A stretch of 64,000 nucleotides of DNA from positions 34,823,519 through 34,887,518 of the forward strand of contig NC_084767.1 in NCBI RefSeq assembly GCF_028858725.1. The letters run 5' to 3'. The position numbers were made by a program, and so were the translations under genes. Below are positions 1 through 34,000 of this stretch, one piece after another. The stretch is from Colius striatus. Taxonomy: Eukaryota > Chordata > Aves > Coliiformes > Coliidae. Under the pieces are notes generated by a model. That model was not told the DNA's origin and did not search any database. It saw nothing but the letters and a program-made list of their open reading frames with translations. Every line of letters starts with the position of its first letter. Within the stretch, counting starts at the first letter, position 1.

Positions 1-2342
1 AGATAGTGGGCAGATAGAAATAAAAGGTTTTGTGGGATTTTGGGGCTATCTGGGCTTTTTGTCATTGTGTTTGTTTTGTGTGGTTTATGTAGATTCACAA
101 GTAGATTCCTTCTGGGAAATGACTAGCCAATACATGGCAGAATTTTACCAGTTCTTATTGTTTTGAGTTGCATGTTACCGCTCCACTGAGATATTAGTTT
201 ACCAGTATTAAACAATTTGTATTTATCTTTGAACAACTTGACAGCAGTAACTCACAGTGTAGGATTGACTTGCCTGTTGTAATGTTGACATCATTATTTT
301 AAAATGTTTATAAGAGTTGAAAATTAATTCAAGACAAACCAATCTAAGATCTTTTAAGAAACAACTCGTCTTAGGAAAAAAATAAAACAGTCCTGTTGGA
401 GGCCAGGGAAGTTCTTTGAGAGGTTACGTGGAGGCTGCACAACTACCTAAAAAAGAGAAAGAGCCCCCAGATTGTTCATCAAGGAAGGAGAAAGCAAAGG
501 ATCCTTTTTCTCTGCATGTTTTTCTACTGTTTATGGTACAAAATGTTGTTATTTGGAGATTTTCTAGTAGCTCTCCAGCCTGCATAATACCACCATTCAC
601 GAGCTTTTAATGGGAGAAAGAGCAAGTGTGCCAGTGTAGCCAGAGGAGCCACTGAACAACCCTGTTGCTCAGGGTGGCCATGCTGGGAGTGGAGGAACAG
701 CAAAATCCTGTTCCAGAGTAGAGAGGGGCTTTCATGATGGAGGCATGTTGTCAACCCTTTAATTGTAAGAAGAATCAAAGTTGAGCAGTCAACCATTGGC
801 ATTAGCAGTGATGGAAAATGGTTGCTGTATATTTAGCAGTGTGAATATTGTAAATGGCTGCACCCTAGTTGTGTGATCAGATAGAGAATAAAGTGTGATG
901 GTATTGTGATTATCACAAGCTCCCTCTTATTCAAAAGATTTCTCAGATAGGAGCTGCGTGTTAGTTTTGGTGGGTGATTTTTCACATACTTCTATCTCAG
1001 CTGAAACACTCTCTAGTATTTTGTTTCACCAACTTTTTATTATTTCCTTTTACCATTTTGGTTATGTAAAACTGGAAGCTGTTGTCTTTTGAATTTGCTT
1101 TCTCTTGTCTGTTTCTCTTGTGTCTGTCCACACAGGGAATTGGAATGAGTGAGTCACCTTTAATTTCTTTCAAATACAGTTCAAGCAAAGTGAAATTTGT
1201 TAATTTATTTAGCTAGTATAGACTGGGATAAATTGCATTTCAGTCTCACCTAAAAATTTACCCAATTTTTAAGCCTGGTGTGCATTTTATGTTTTGTGGT
1301 TTTAGCATAGTTAGGTCTCATTAGTCTTTTAAAGAGTGCTTTTAGCAATCTATAAGACAAGTTTGAACATAGTTCTCAAACTTGGTTTTGAGGCCAAAGT
1401 AAAGGAGGTCTTGTACTGCTGCATTCCAGCAATTCTGACATCAGAGAAATATTTGCGGTTACACATTTTTATGTTAAAATGGCTGAATTTTTATCTAAGC
1501 AAGAAGCAAGACTGGGGTCTGACATGGAAAAGCATTAAACTAAGCATTCAAGAAACTGAACAGATTTTTTTTCATGAAAACTGTTTCCCCTGCTGGAAGA
1601 AAGAAAAAGCAAGATACTTATATTTTGGCAAATAACAAATTATATTTTAAAAAGGCCCGGTAAAACTAGTTATTTAGTTATGTTTAGTATTTTATTGTTG
1701 TTTCAGATTTCCCGATACTTGACTGCAGTCTGTGAAGATATCTCTGTCTTTTTGTGAATTAAGGAGTGAAAATAATGCTGCAAAAATATCTGACACAAAG
1801 CAAATCAAAACTGCCAAGTATTTTGAAATATTTACACAAATAGGCTTGTATGTAATGCATGTTGTAGATACTTGAGTACAAGACAGTATTCTTCCAATTT
1901 ACAGCATTATTAACAAACTTTTTTGAGATTTTCATTCTGCAAAAAATAATTTAAAAAAAAGTCTGGTAAAGGTTACAAACCAGATTAATACCAGGAAACT
2001 GGATGAAGGCACAGTTAACAGTGCAGGACTGCATCAGCTTGGCCTTATATGGCCAGGCTGAATTTTGCCAGCTCAGAAGATTCACTTTCTGTCATTGGTG
2101 CCTCTCTCTACAGGAGCAAGGGAAGACTGTGAAAAGCTGCTGCTGAACGTGCACTCGGCTGTGTTTGAGCTGATCAGCTCTTTGCTGTCCCTAGATTTTA
2201 AGAGGAAAAAAAGTGTAGTGCAGTGTCTTACAATCCAGAATATGCTTTTTTTTCCCTTTCATTGTTGTAATAACAAGTAGAATTTTATAGTGCCAGTTCT
2301 TTCAAATTTACAATTGAGAGCCTACATCTTGTTTTCTTTCAG
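1..2342 (+). other. BMPR2: BMPR2 intron 3 (3' portion)
   Basis: This is non-coding sequence upstream of the first BMPR2 exon in the window, ending in a pyrimidine-rich tract and AG at 2341-2342. I see no ligand-binding exon here, since nothing encodes the cysteine-rich activin-type domain. No repeat is recognised. The small ORFs present have no coding character. Confidence 0.85.
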
Positions 2343-23921
<21,579 letters not shown>

Positions 23922-24121
23922 AATACTTCAGAAGTCAACAAATGACCTTTTTTTGTGTTATTTGAACCAAACATGCAGAAGATATTTTAAAAAAACCTGC
24001 TTTCTCCTCCTGTCAGCAACCCCTACCAAGGACTCGCTTTAAATAGATTTCAGCTATGCAGAAAATTTTTAGCTTATGCTTCCATATTTTTTTATTTTGT
24101 TTTATTTTTTGAATGGTTTTT

Positions 24122-24128
24122 GCACTTT
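24122..24128 (+). promoter_or_regulatory. BMPR2: Candidate miR-17/20/93-family seed site
   Basis: GCACTTT, a 7-mer match to positions 2-8 of the miR-17 family, lies 201 nt after the stop codon. Mammalian BMPR2 is a reported target of the miR-17/92 cluster. Whether this is the orthologous site needs an alignment. Confidence 0.4.
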
Positions 24129-27100
24129 TGTTTCATATCGCTAAAGTTAAGTCTGTCTGTTTTGACCACTGAATATATATATGTGTATCGAAAATGTGGT
24201 CTCAAAATATTTTTTTAAAAAAAGTAACAAAAAAAAGTATTGCTCATAATCAGTTTGGACCAGTTTCTTAAGGTCACTAAGATCATAAGCAGACTATAAG
24301 ACAGGTTTGACTGCAGTGGTGACTTGTAACCATAGTTTGATTTCTGTGCACAAGCTAGTCTGTATATTTCTATGTTACAAAGTGTATTCTCTTTTGAACT
24401 CCCTATTTTTCTTGTCATGTTGAAATGTGCAATAGTCTATAGTTCACAGTATGCATATTGAAAAGTGTTTCTAAAACTGCCACATGTTCCCCTTTTTGTA
24501 ATTGTTAATTTTTCCCTGACAGTTGAGCAGCCTTCGCAGACTGTAGCCAGCTTGAAGCAGCTGCCTATATCACATTGTGCTCTGAGGTGACAATGCATGG
24601 GTTTTCCCCAACTTGAAAGAGCTTTTGAAAAGGAACACACACAAAAAAATCTGAGCTCAGTACCTTTCCTTTGATCTTTCCAAATCAAAACATGGTTCCT
24701 TTACCATTGTAGATGCCAGGGTGTGAAGTTCCTAGCAACAAAATGTTGAACAAATGTAAGGAAACAATGTCAGCCACTTCTTCCATTTTACTTTGTGCGC
24801 AGTTTCATCCTCTCTATTTATGTAAAACCTTATTTTGATCGCTAATGGTGTGTACACTGAAAAACACATATGAATAACTACCATATTTAAAAGCTCTAGC
24901 GAAGATAAGTTGTGAACTTATTTTGTTTACACAAAGGAAAAATCAGGAGTCTTATTTGGCACAAAACAGTTTTGTGATGAGTCAATCTTTCCTGATTTAC
25001 CTTCTTACAGGCAGTCTGGGGTAGAATCAGCCTGATTACTTAATCAGTTAGGTGCATCCTAATTGACTGTTGTTGCTGAGTTGAGTTGAAACTTGTCCTC
25101 CCCTCAGAGTTTTTAGAGACCCTCATTCATCATGCTAAAATTTATTGCATGCTTTTAAAATCCATGGTTATGAGTTTTTGCAGGGGTGACTGGGGTTTTT
25201 CTTCACTCTCTGCTTAGACCCTTCCTTTTTTCAGTTTGCAGCACATTGATTTTAGGTGTCGGTGAACAAGAGTGTAAAGTCTATTGAAGTAAACAGTATT
25301 TTCACCATCTCAAGTAAACCTTATCTCTTTTTAGAATTATTGTTTTTACTGTCTACTGAAAGAAAACTAATTTCCCTATTGTTCAGGACCTCCTTCTGCC
25401 TAAGAATTATCCTCCATCTGAGAAACACTCTTTCTGATTTAAAACATTTGAGTAAAAACTATTTAGATAAAAAAATTGTCACACACATCAGTCTTTGGTA
25501 CCCAGTAAAGTTTTATCACTTTATCTGAAAACTGGTGATGTTCAAAGAAAGAAAATCTATTCAGTCCACCTGCCAAACTCCCATGGCAGGATACTGTCAG
25601 TAACAATTGCCTCCTCCAGCCCATCTCCTTTCAGCTGGCTGAAATAGATGCTTCAGGCTTTCAAGCTCATTTGTTTCCTTGATGTTATATTATTTTTTTC
25701 TCCCTGAGGTAAACTTTGCCAGTCTTCTGTATCTGATGATAAAACTAGAATAATATATGCCTAGCTACGTCTGATTCTTGCCATTTCCCATACTCCTTCA
25801 TTTATGCTTGATTGCTATGATTTGCTGTTCTATTGCTTCTTAATGTTTCTTAGATTCTTTTAGATATCTCCAAGAGATAACTCTAAATCCACACTTTAAT
25901 GAAGTGTAGTTGTAGAAATACAAGCCATGAGACATGTTTTGGGCTCCCTATGTTCTTTAAGCACCAGTTCAAGCAGTACCTTTCATCTCTGAGGTGTAAT
26001 TCTGTTATCTGCCTGTATAAATACTCAATTATATCTCCCCACTTAAAAAATAGAGCCTTTCTCTGGTTTTACTTTTAATCCGCTCTCCGGCTTCTCATCT
26101 GCTGCAATCTTATGTCCCTGATGTTGAAAACCTGCCAGTTGCTCAGCTGGATTTCAAGACTTGAATCAGAATTTTTGGCATTCTATTCATCATTTTGGTT
26201 GTGATTATCTTCTCTTTTGGCCTCCTTTGAGTCTCCATTTGAAGTACAATATAGTTTTGTGATGGCTGCTGTATCACACATTTTGAAGATGCTTCACTCC
26301 TTTCTCAATGACTTTTTGCTTTGCCTTGCATGTATCTTCCTTCAGCATTTCAGAATGTGCTCTGGAAAGCGTATTTAGGACACTCTTATCTAACTTGAAA
26401 CACTCTGGGGAGAGAACAGTTATTTGCTCTAACTGCTGGTTCTTTCTTCTAAAACAGATTTGCACCAGTCTTCTAGCCTTTCTTTTCAGGCCAGTCCTTT
26501 GTAAGAAATCCAACTTTTTTGTGCTCAGTAGAAGATGTTCTTCTGCAGTTTTCCTTAAACATTCTTAAAGTAAACTTAACCATTTCTTTTCCTTCATCTA
26601 TTTCTGTTGCTTGCTGGAAGGCCTTTGGGATGAATTATAAGTAGTAGAAAGTAGTAGCTTTGCAGTCTACCATGGATAAATATAATTTATAACATGATAG
26701 AAATATGTACTTTATCATAAAATACCCTATAGATTAAATAGAGAAAAACTATTTCTTTTTAAATGTCAGTCAAAACAAACTTTGAAGCAGGTACCAAGCT
26801 ACTGTAATTCTGCACAGCTAGATGAGGTCAGATCAGCAATTTTGTTTTACTGATACATTCAGTAATGTCCTCTTTTTGCTCACAATACATAATCCAACCC
26901 CCATAGAATACTTCTCTGGAAGTTAAATGAACTATATCTCATACTATGGGGAACCATCCTTAGCCAAATGAAATACATGTAAGAGAGCGAATTCTACTGA
27001 TCAGACAAGTGGGTAAATGTACTATAATCGGGGGAGACAAATGTGTTTTATTTCTTTGTGTTTGCTTCTTTTTTAAGAAAAAAGGATAGTGATGAAAGTT

Positions 27101-27174
27101 GATAATTTTCTATCAATTTCTCATATATCTATCACAGGCAAGATAAATATAGCAAAATGAAAATAGAATGATAG

Positions 27175-27294
27175 TGTAAATATCTATGAATTGTGCCACT
27201 GTCAAATAGGCAACAGTAGAATATTTGCTATGGTAATTTATAATGTGTAATTCAAGTAAAATGTTAGAGCAAACATTTGTGATGTTTGTATATA
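27175..27294 (+). promoter_or_regulatory. BMPR2: Pair of Pumilio-type response elements
   Basis: TGTAAATA at 27175-27182 and TGTATATA at 27287-27294 both fit the Pumilio consensus UGUANAUA. Two in 120 nt of UTR is suggestive, but such motifs also arise by chance in AT-rich sequence. Confidence 0.4.
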
Positions 27295-27598
27295 TAAGCC
27301 AAAATCCAAAATATTCTTGGTTTTAGGCTAGCAGAAGCCAGAAGAGTTGCTTAGGTTAATTCATTGTCGCTTTTTCCATTTCCTATACTAGAGATACTCA
27401 CCAACACAAAATGGTTTTTAGAACGTGAATTCTAATCATTGAAACAGACATGCCTCATAGTCAGAATTATTTTCTTCTAAAAATGATATTTACAAGTCAG
27501 ATTACCTGCAATACTTCTCCTGAATTTGCTTATAATGCTTTATAGTTTCACGTGCTAAACATTTAGTATTAAAAAAGCCTTTCTCAAAACTGCAAGAT

Positions 27599-27605
27599 GC
27601 ACTTA
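27599..27605 (+). promoter_or_regulatory. BMPR2: Candidate miR-302-type seed site
   Basis: GCACTTA, a 7mer-A1 match to the AAGUGC-seed family (miR-302). Human BMPR2 has been reported as a miR-302 target. Conservation of this site is untested. Confidence 0.3.
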
Positions 27606-30413
27606 AATGGCACAGCTGAAGGTAAAGGAATTCCTAATTTAAAAGAAAAGCAATTGATATTGTCATCATTAGAATAGTCTCAGAAACCAGTAACATGTCT
27701 GGTTGTGTTTTGCTTTCTAACTACAGTTCATTTTTGTCTGGTTTCCATTTAGAAAATTACCTTGTTTTCAAAGGCAACATAGCTTCTTTTTTTTTTTTTT
27801 TTCAGTGCACTGGGGACAAAAAAAACAATGCAAGATGGGTGCTGGCAAGCTTCATGAAACAAACAAAACAAACAAAACAAATCCCACCTTATAAATATGT
27901 TTAGAAAGTATGTATCTTCCTACCTGTCAGCTTTCTCTAAAAGCAGTCTTTGATCCTACCTGCCTCAGATAGGAGAACACAGGAGTTCTGTATTTACATG
28001 CAAGAGATTATTGGGCCAATTTTAATAATAATTAATTGTTACTTTATATATGTATACATTTTGTATGCCGTAGTTTGTGTTCAGTGCATTTTGCTCTAAT
28101 GATAGTCTCTTTTTTAAATGTTAACAAAAAAGTCAATTAGAATAACATTACTAAGTATGTTCAGACGATAATTTTCCTTCATGAAGAATATTCAAAACAT
28201 CACAGCCATTCTGCTTAATGTGTTCTATTATAGAAGTTCCAGCCTAATTAGGGAGAATTGTTAAATTCATATATTTAGTCAGTACAAGAGAAATTAATTA
28301 TGCTGTATAAAACTGATGGCAGATCCCATTGCTGAAGTAGACTGGTTTGAAGTCAGAAATATAATAACTGCCGAGTGCAGTAGCATATGCACGACTTGAT
28401 GTGAAACTGGAAAACTTAGAGCAGCTTATCAAAGAGAATTGCAATGAGATTGATTAGTCTATGGAAGCTGGATTATAGACTGGACAACATAGTATTTTCC
28501 ATAAATTTGGATAATTTTTCTCCCTGATCTTCCACTGTACATTTTAACAGGTAAATGTATTAACCTTTTATTTTACTCCTTTTTGTTCAGCTTTAAGGCT
28601 TTTCTCAGTGTTAAAAGCTACATATATTGCAGTGAAGCCAAATATATATACATTTTTATGTAAACTCTGTATTTAGATTAATATGTACGTTGTGCATAAA
28701 TTCCAGGATTAAATCTCTGAGTTAAAGCATCAGATGGTAGCACTGGTAGCACGTATAATGTTCTTTTTCATATGCCATTTTTAAGTTGTCTTTAGTGCAT
28801 CACAGTAAAATTGGGATCAGACTGTGACACATAATTCAGTAGCGTTAGATCTCCCATAACAGACTTGTTAGGCAGAATGAATTTATGACACAGAGAGAAA
28901 GAGAAAGCTGGGAATGCACACAAGAAACTTTATCTGAAGCTGACTAATTTAAGGTACCTCCTCTAAAGATCAAAAAAATAACTCAAAATACTTAATACAT
29001 GATAATTTTCACAAAGCTTTTTTATGTAGTAGCTATAGTTATGTGTGTGGTTTAAACATAGTATTTTATAGTCCTTTAAATCAAATAACGTTTTAGGCTT
29101 CTATATTGATTCTATGAAATACATCCCTTTTTTGATCCTGCTTACACAGGTTCACACAGTAGGTTCAGTTTTGATGTGAAATAGTAACAAATCAGAAATC
29201 CCATTTTGAGGTTTCTCCTTTACAGACTGAAATTGGTGGCAGAACTTACACTTCTGCAGATAACAGGGTTAGGCACTCCTGCAAATCACAGTGGGAGTTC
29301 TGCTTGGCACAAGTGTGTCTGAAGAAGTCACCATTTGATCGGCTTGAGCCGAATGCCCTTGACATCAAAGAGGAGTCTGCCGTGGGTTATGAGCAAAGGA
29401 GGATTGGGTTCTGCTAGCAGTGGTTTTAAAAACCTTTTAGGAGGATTAGCCCTGGGAAAGCTACAATGGAATGTGGGATGACGTGGGCAAGCACTGGCTA
29501 CTGAGTCTGGAGGGGTGTTAGCTGGTGCCTCGGGTCAGTACTGGTGCAGCTGTGGTTATTGTCAAGAAGTGTAACTGCACCAGTGGGAGTGGAAGGTTTC
29601 AAGATAAATCCTCATTTATACCAAAGCCCTTTTGTGTTGATGTGGGCTTCATGCAGGTCTGAGTTAGTGGCTGCTGTGGTGCATTACTAATATGAATTAC
29701 TTTTTATGGCCATGTCTATTTATTTCACTGTGGTTTAATATACATATGTGCATAATAAGCAGGAAGTAGTGAGAGTTACGTTAACTTATAATGTAATTGT
29801 CAGATATTTTTAAAAGCCTATTGGTTGGCAGGTATGTATATTTGCAAGTCGGTTGGTTAACTTCAATGCATATGTCATGCTGCAACAGATGCAGTAACCG
29901 TCACAGTAAGGAGGGATTTCTTCAAATTTCATGCAGGCTTCTGCAGATACATTACAGGAGCACACATGCATATCCGGGTCGTAGCGTCTTGCCTGGTAAC
30001 TACATTAAAGCAAAGATAATTAGCCTTTATAGCTTCCTAGTTTCAAGGTCTCCTAAAAGTAAATTTTTGTAGCCCGTTACCTTTTTCTTTTTTTAAGAGA
30101 GGAAAAATGTGAGTTTTTTCTAGAGCACTTGATTCACTTTTTTTTTTTGTGCTTCAGAACTGTATCATGAAGTATCACACTTCAATCTTGTTTATTCAAA
30201 AGGAAATAAAGTAGCTAATGTTTCTTTAGTTTGTAAAAAGTCACAAGAACAAAGAAACAGGCAAGTTCAAGTTCTAGCTGACTTTCATTTGTCACTTTTG
30301 AATTTCCTGATTTGTGACTCCTCTCTCACACTGTTGAAATGTATTTAAAAAGGTTTGTATGTAATGTTTCTTGTCTGCTTTTTGTCTCTAAAGTGTGCTC
30401 TATTCACATTTAT

Positions 30414-30420
30414 ATAAGCT
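30414..30420 (+). promoter_or_regulatory. BMPR2: Candidate miR-21 seed site
   Basis: ATAAGCT, a 7-mer match to positions 2-8 of miR-21, near the distal end of the 3' UTR. Human BMPR2 is a reported miR-21 target. Orthology of this site is not shown. Confidence 0.35.
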
Positions 30421-30923
30421 GGAAAACATATTTTACAATCACTGTTGATTATTTCCCCCCCAAATACAGTTCAAGAAGAAAGTGAACATGATAAAGACTG
30501 ATTTCTAGGATTTGGTCTTTTGTAGAAGCCAAAATGAGTTGTGAAACTGCCATTTTCCTTATGAAAGACTGTAAGAGCATTACTTTCTGAGCGAGCTTTT
30601 CTGGGGAAAAGGGGGAGAAACCCTAGAATATGGAGAACCCTTTTGTTAATGGGTGTTTTTGTTTTTTCTCTCGAATGACTGAGGAAATATCATGTATGAA
30701 TTTATAAATAATTGCTTTCAGTTATTTCTTTTGCATAAGCTTCCCAGTACCCTTGCTATGCTGTATAAGTTGTGTTTCATGGAACAGTGTGAGTATGAAG
30801 TAAAAAGCTAATTTTTGGTTTTTAATCATCTGTGGATGCCACTATGAAAGCTGACATTGTTTAAAGCCACTACAGAGTTTTCTATGAATACTTGTAAGAA
30901 TTGTTTTGTTATATATAAACCTA

Positions 30924-30929
30924 AATAAA
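30924..30929 (+). terminator. BMPR2: BMPR2 poly(A) signal candidate 1 (AATAAA)
   Basis: Canonical AATAAA within CTAAATAAAGAG. The downstream sequence is only modestly T/G-rich. An earlier AATAAA occurs at 30205-30210. Confidence 0.6.
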
Positions 30930-31030
30930 GAGATTGTATTGATACAGAGACATTGGACAAGAACATTTAAAAGGCTATTCTTTAGGTCTAAAAGAAAAAG
31001 CTTGCTGTAAAATGGTGCATTATTTCATTT

Positions 31031-31036
31031 ATTAAA
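31031..31036 (+). terminator. BMPR2: BMPR2 poly(A) signal candidate 2 (ATTAAA)
   Basis: Variant hexamer ATTAAA followed about 30-60 nt later by a strongly G/T-rich stretch (GGTCTTTTGTGGC and ATGGTGTTGTTGG), the usual downstream element for cleavage. By context it is as good a distal end as the AATAAA at 30924. Confidence 0.45.
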
Positions 31037-31060
31037 GATCATATTAATGACAAAAAGCAT

Positions 31061-34000
31061 GGTCTTTTGTGGCTTTTTCATGGTGTTGTTGGCCCTGAGT
31101 AATAAGATATGCTATAAGGAATGAGAGGAAAATCCTTGTTGCAGCTGTGTTTTGTTGGTTGAGGATGAGGAACTACTTCATTAGAGGGCTGAATAAGACT
31201 TTCAGACCCTTTAGGGGGATGTGTTAGGTTGCATGCTGCAGTGTTACGTTAAGAAAGAATGTGGAGTAACTAACGTGGTGCCTCTCCTGGCTTTTTTGCC
31301 TGTTTTCACCGTTGAGCCAGTTAAGATGCTTGCAATGGCAAGTTTTGTAGGCATTTCAGTTTAACACGCTCTTGTTACACCTTGTCTGTCTGCAGAAAAT
31401 CAGAAAAAGCAAAAAAGATGAAATAGAAAAAAGGAAATGGGAGAAAGAGGTGTTACTTTCTCCTTCATTATTGGTTGGGCTGCACATGGTTCGAGTGCAG
31501 GATTGGTGGCAACCAGGCATGTGGGAGGAACACGGAAAGCAACAACCTTTGCAGGTGGGACAAGAATTAAAATAGCAATGCACTCTTCTTACCACACAAA
31601 CTATTGCACTCATTCCCCTCCCTATGAGGAGACTCGTCTTGGCATTCTTCCAAGCAGGAGCTTTTCTCAGAGTTGCTGTTCTCTCCAGTGAAACTAGGAG
31701 AGATGGATTATATCATTAAAAAGACTGCAGATTTACCCCGCAAGCTGGCCTGACCCAGGACTGTGCCTGCTGTGCCTCCTGCAGGTAAGGTGTTGGTAAG
31801 AGACAGCTTTTCTCAACTGTAGTCTCCTTTATTTTGCTCCCTGGTGTTTTTCAACTCCTGATGCAAGACCTTCATTTTGAAGGAGTTGTCTGGGATGTTT
31901 TTTACTTTGTAATGAAGACCTCTTCCTCTAGTTTCCCTTTTTCCAGTCATGCTTGTGAGGAGCTTCAAAATGAGCCATTAACACCACCCTACAGATGGTA
32001 GATAGATACACTGTACCCATACACAGCTGATGCTGTTCATTTGGTCTCATCTTTCTCACCTTCTGTGTGACCAATAGGTCACCTATTGACAAGGAGAAGG
32101 TCCCTTCCTGAAAGACAGCACTGTGTTAATATGCAGCGGCTTGCTATTGGCTGAACAATAAAAGCTCACAGGAAAGAGGCTGGCTAGGCAGGTCTATATG
32201 TGGGGCTTTAAGGACAGGCTGACAAAGCTCTCTGAATCCAGAGATGTCAATTACATTGGTGAGAGCCCTTAAGTCCTCCAAGAAACAGCTCCACGAAAGT
32301 CATATTTCCTATGAGGCTGGAGCCAGGGAGTCAGTGGGGGCCAGGGCCACCAGGAGTGCTGGGAACCACATGAAACTTGTTTCCCTGAGGCCCTGCCCTG
32401 TGCAGCAGCTCTTTCTCCAGAGTAAGAGAGAGAAGGTGGTGGCAATGCTGAAGAAAATCCTCGAGGGATGTTGACATAGTCATCACAGAAATAACAAGAG
32501 TTGCTGCATGCCTGTTCTGCCTTCACTAGTGTCCTGGATGGAGGCAGCTGCTGCTGCTAAGGAAGGCTTGGAGTTGGGGGCAGCCATGACAAAAGATCCC
32601 CTCCCAGCAATTAGTGTTCCTTGTGGTGCTACAGCATGAGCAGCCAAGTTGTGCCCTACCCCGACAGGTGTGGCTGAGTCTTATCCTCAGGGCATCTGAG
32701 AAACCTTGACTCAGCTCTAGGATACCAAAGTGTTACTGGTGAATTTTACTGATACCTTTTTTACTGGCTTGCATGAGCATGCATTTTACTGGCTTAAACA
32801 GATTCCTGATCTCCCTGCATAACCTCATATATTCACTTTGTCCAACTCTCTCCTGCAGAAATAACAACTACTTCAATTTGGCTTTTCCTTTGCTAATGGA
32901 AAATGAAAGTAAAACAACAATAATTATATTCCACTTTGTTCCAAAGCAGTGATGCAGCTGTAGAAAATACTTTGTGGAACACAACCACATCAGTCTTCCA
33001 TTTATTTCCATTCAGAGTTTTTTCCCCATTTACTTCTTGCTAATCCTGATGTTGTGGAAATTCTCCATGAGCAGGAGATTATAGACATCTGCTCACTGCC
33101 ATGACCCAAAGCATGTTCTGTTGGATGAGAAAGTTAATATTCTACACGCAGGAAAACTCAACTACACCAAAATGTTTGTATTTGTAGAAATTCAGCTTTT
33201 CATGTTAGCCTGAAAGGTTGTCTTTCTCCATCCAAGAAGGAATTGAAATGTTTCATCTCTTTAGAATTTAAATGGCACACTTGGGTCGTCTGCTTTATGT
33301 CAGGGAATCATCTTTCAGCTCTCAGTACCACAGGCAAAGTCTGTGATAAATCCACAAATGATGATCTGAGCTGAAGTCATGTTTTGGGGATCACTCATGC
33401 CTCTTTTACACAAAGGCAACGAATAATGCTGCCTGAGGACAGCTGCTCTGTGGAAGATGATTAAGGAAAGCAAGTCTGTCTGTACCACGCAGCATCTGAG
33501 TAAACTGCATTTCTAGATGGGGCTTACATGGGCACTGGAAATATAGACAGGCAAGGATGCAAATATTGAGAAAGTCTGGAAACACCTGATTCGTATGTAT
33601 TTAAGTTCCTGATGGTAAGGACAAGAGCTTCCCGAGACCCTCTATCACATTCCAAGTACCTTTTGAGAAAGAGGACATGTACCCAGGACAGAGCAGCCAT
33701 GGTTTGGGCAGATGATGGGTAAAACACAGTGGGCAGCATCTCAAGTGCATGAGGTAAAAATGAGGAAGGGGAAAGAGCACGGAGAGAGGGTGTAGGTATT
33801 TGTTTCAGTCAGCAGTAACACAGTAGAACTCAGCACTTGTCTTCAGTCCTCTGTTGTTCCTCCATATGCTAGTAGGAAAGGATAGTACAGGCATGGTGAC
33901 AAAGAAGCTACAGAGGCTGTACAGCTCATCTAAATAGTCACTGCTTGCAATAGGCCTGCAAGCAGCTCCTAGGAATTTTACAGGTTCTTTGCCTTCCTCT

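Larger units (their letters stand above)
23922..30945 (+). other. BMPR2: BMPR2 3' UTR (about 7 kb)
   Basis: A long AT-rich stretch after the stop codon with no CR1 or LTR insertion, unlike the introns and the region beyond. Human BMPR2 also has a very long 3' UTR. Candidate control sites include a miR-17-family seed match at 24122-24128, two Pumilio-type elements (27175-27182 and 27287-27294), a miR-302-type seed match at 27599-27605 and a miR-21-type seed match at 30414-30420. The segment about 29220-29420 is more GC-rich and may be an exapted old repeat. The end is set by AATAAA at 30924, or by ATTAAA at 31031 if the transcript runs on. ORFs inside are short and not coding. Confidence 0.8.

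Noticed and set aside
31356..31691. Several overlapping short ORFs as an intergenic gene
   Set aside because: No frame is favoured, no similarity was recognised, and no poly(A) signal or splice structure supports them.
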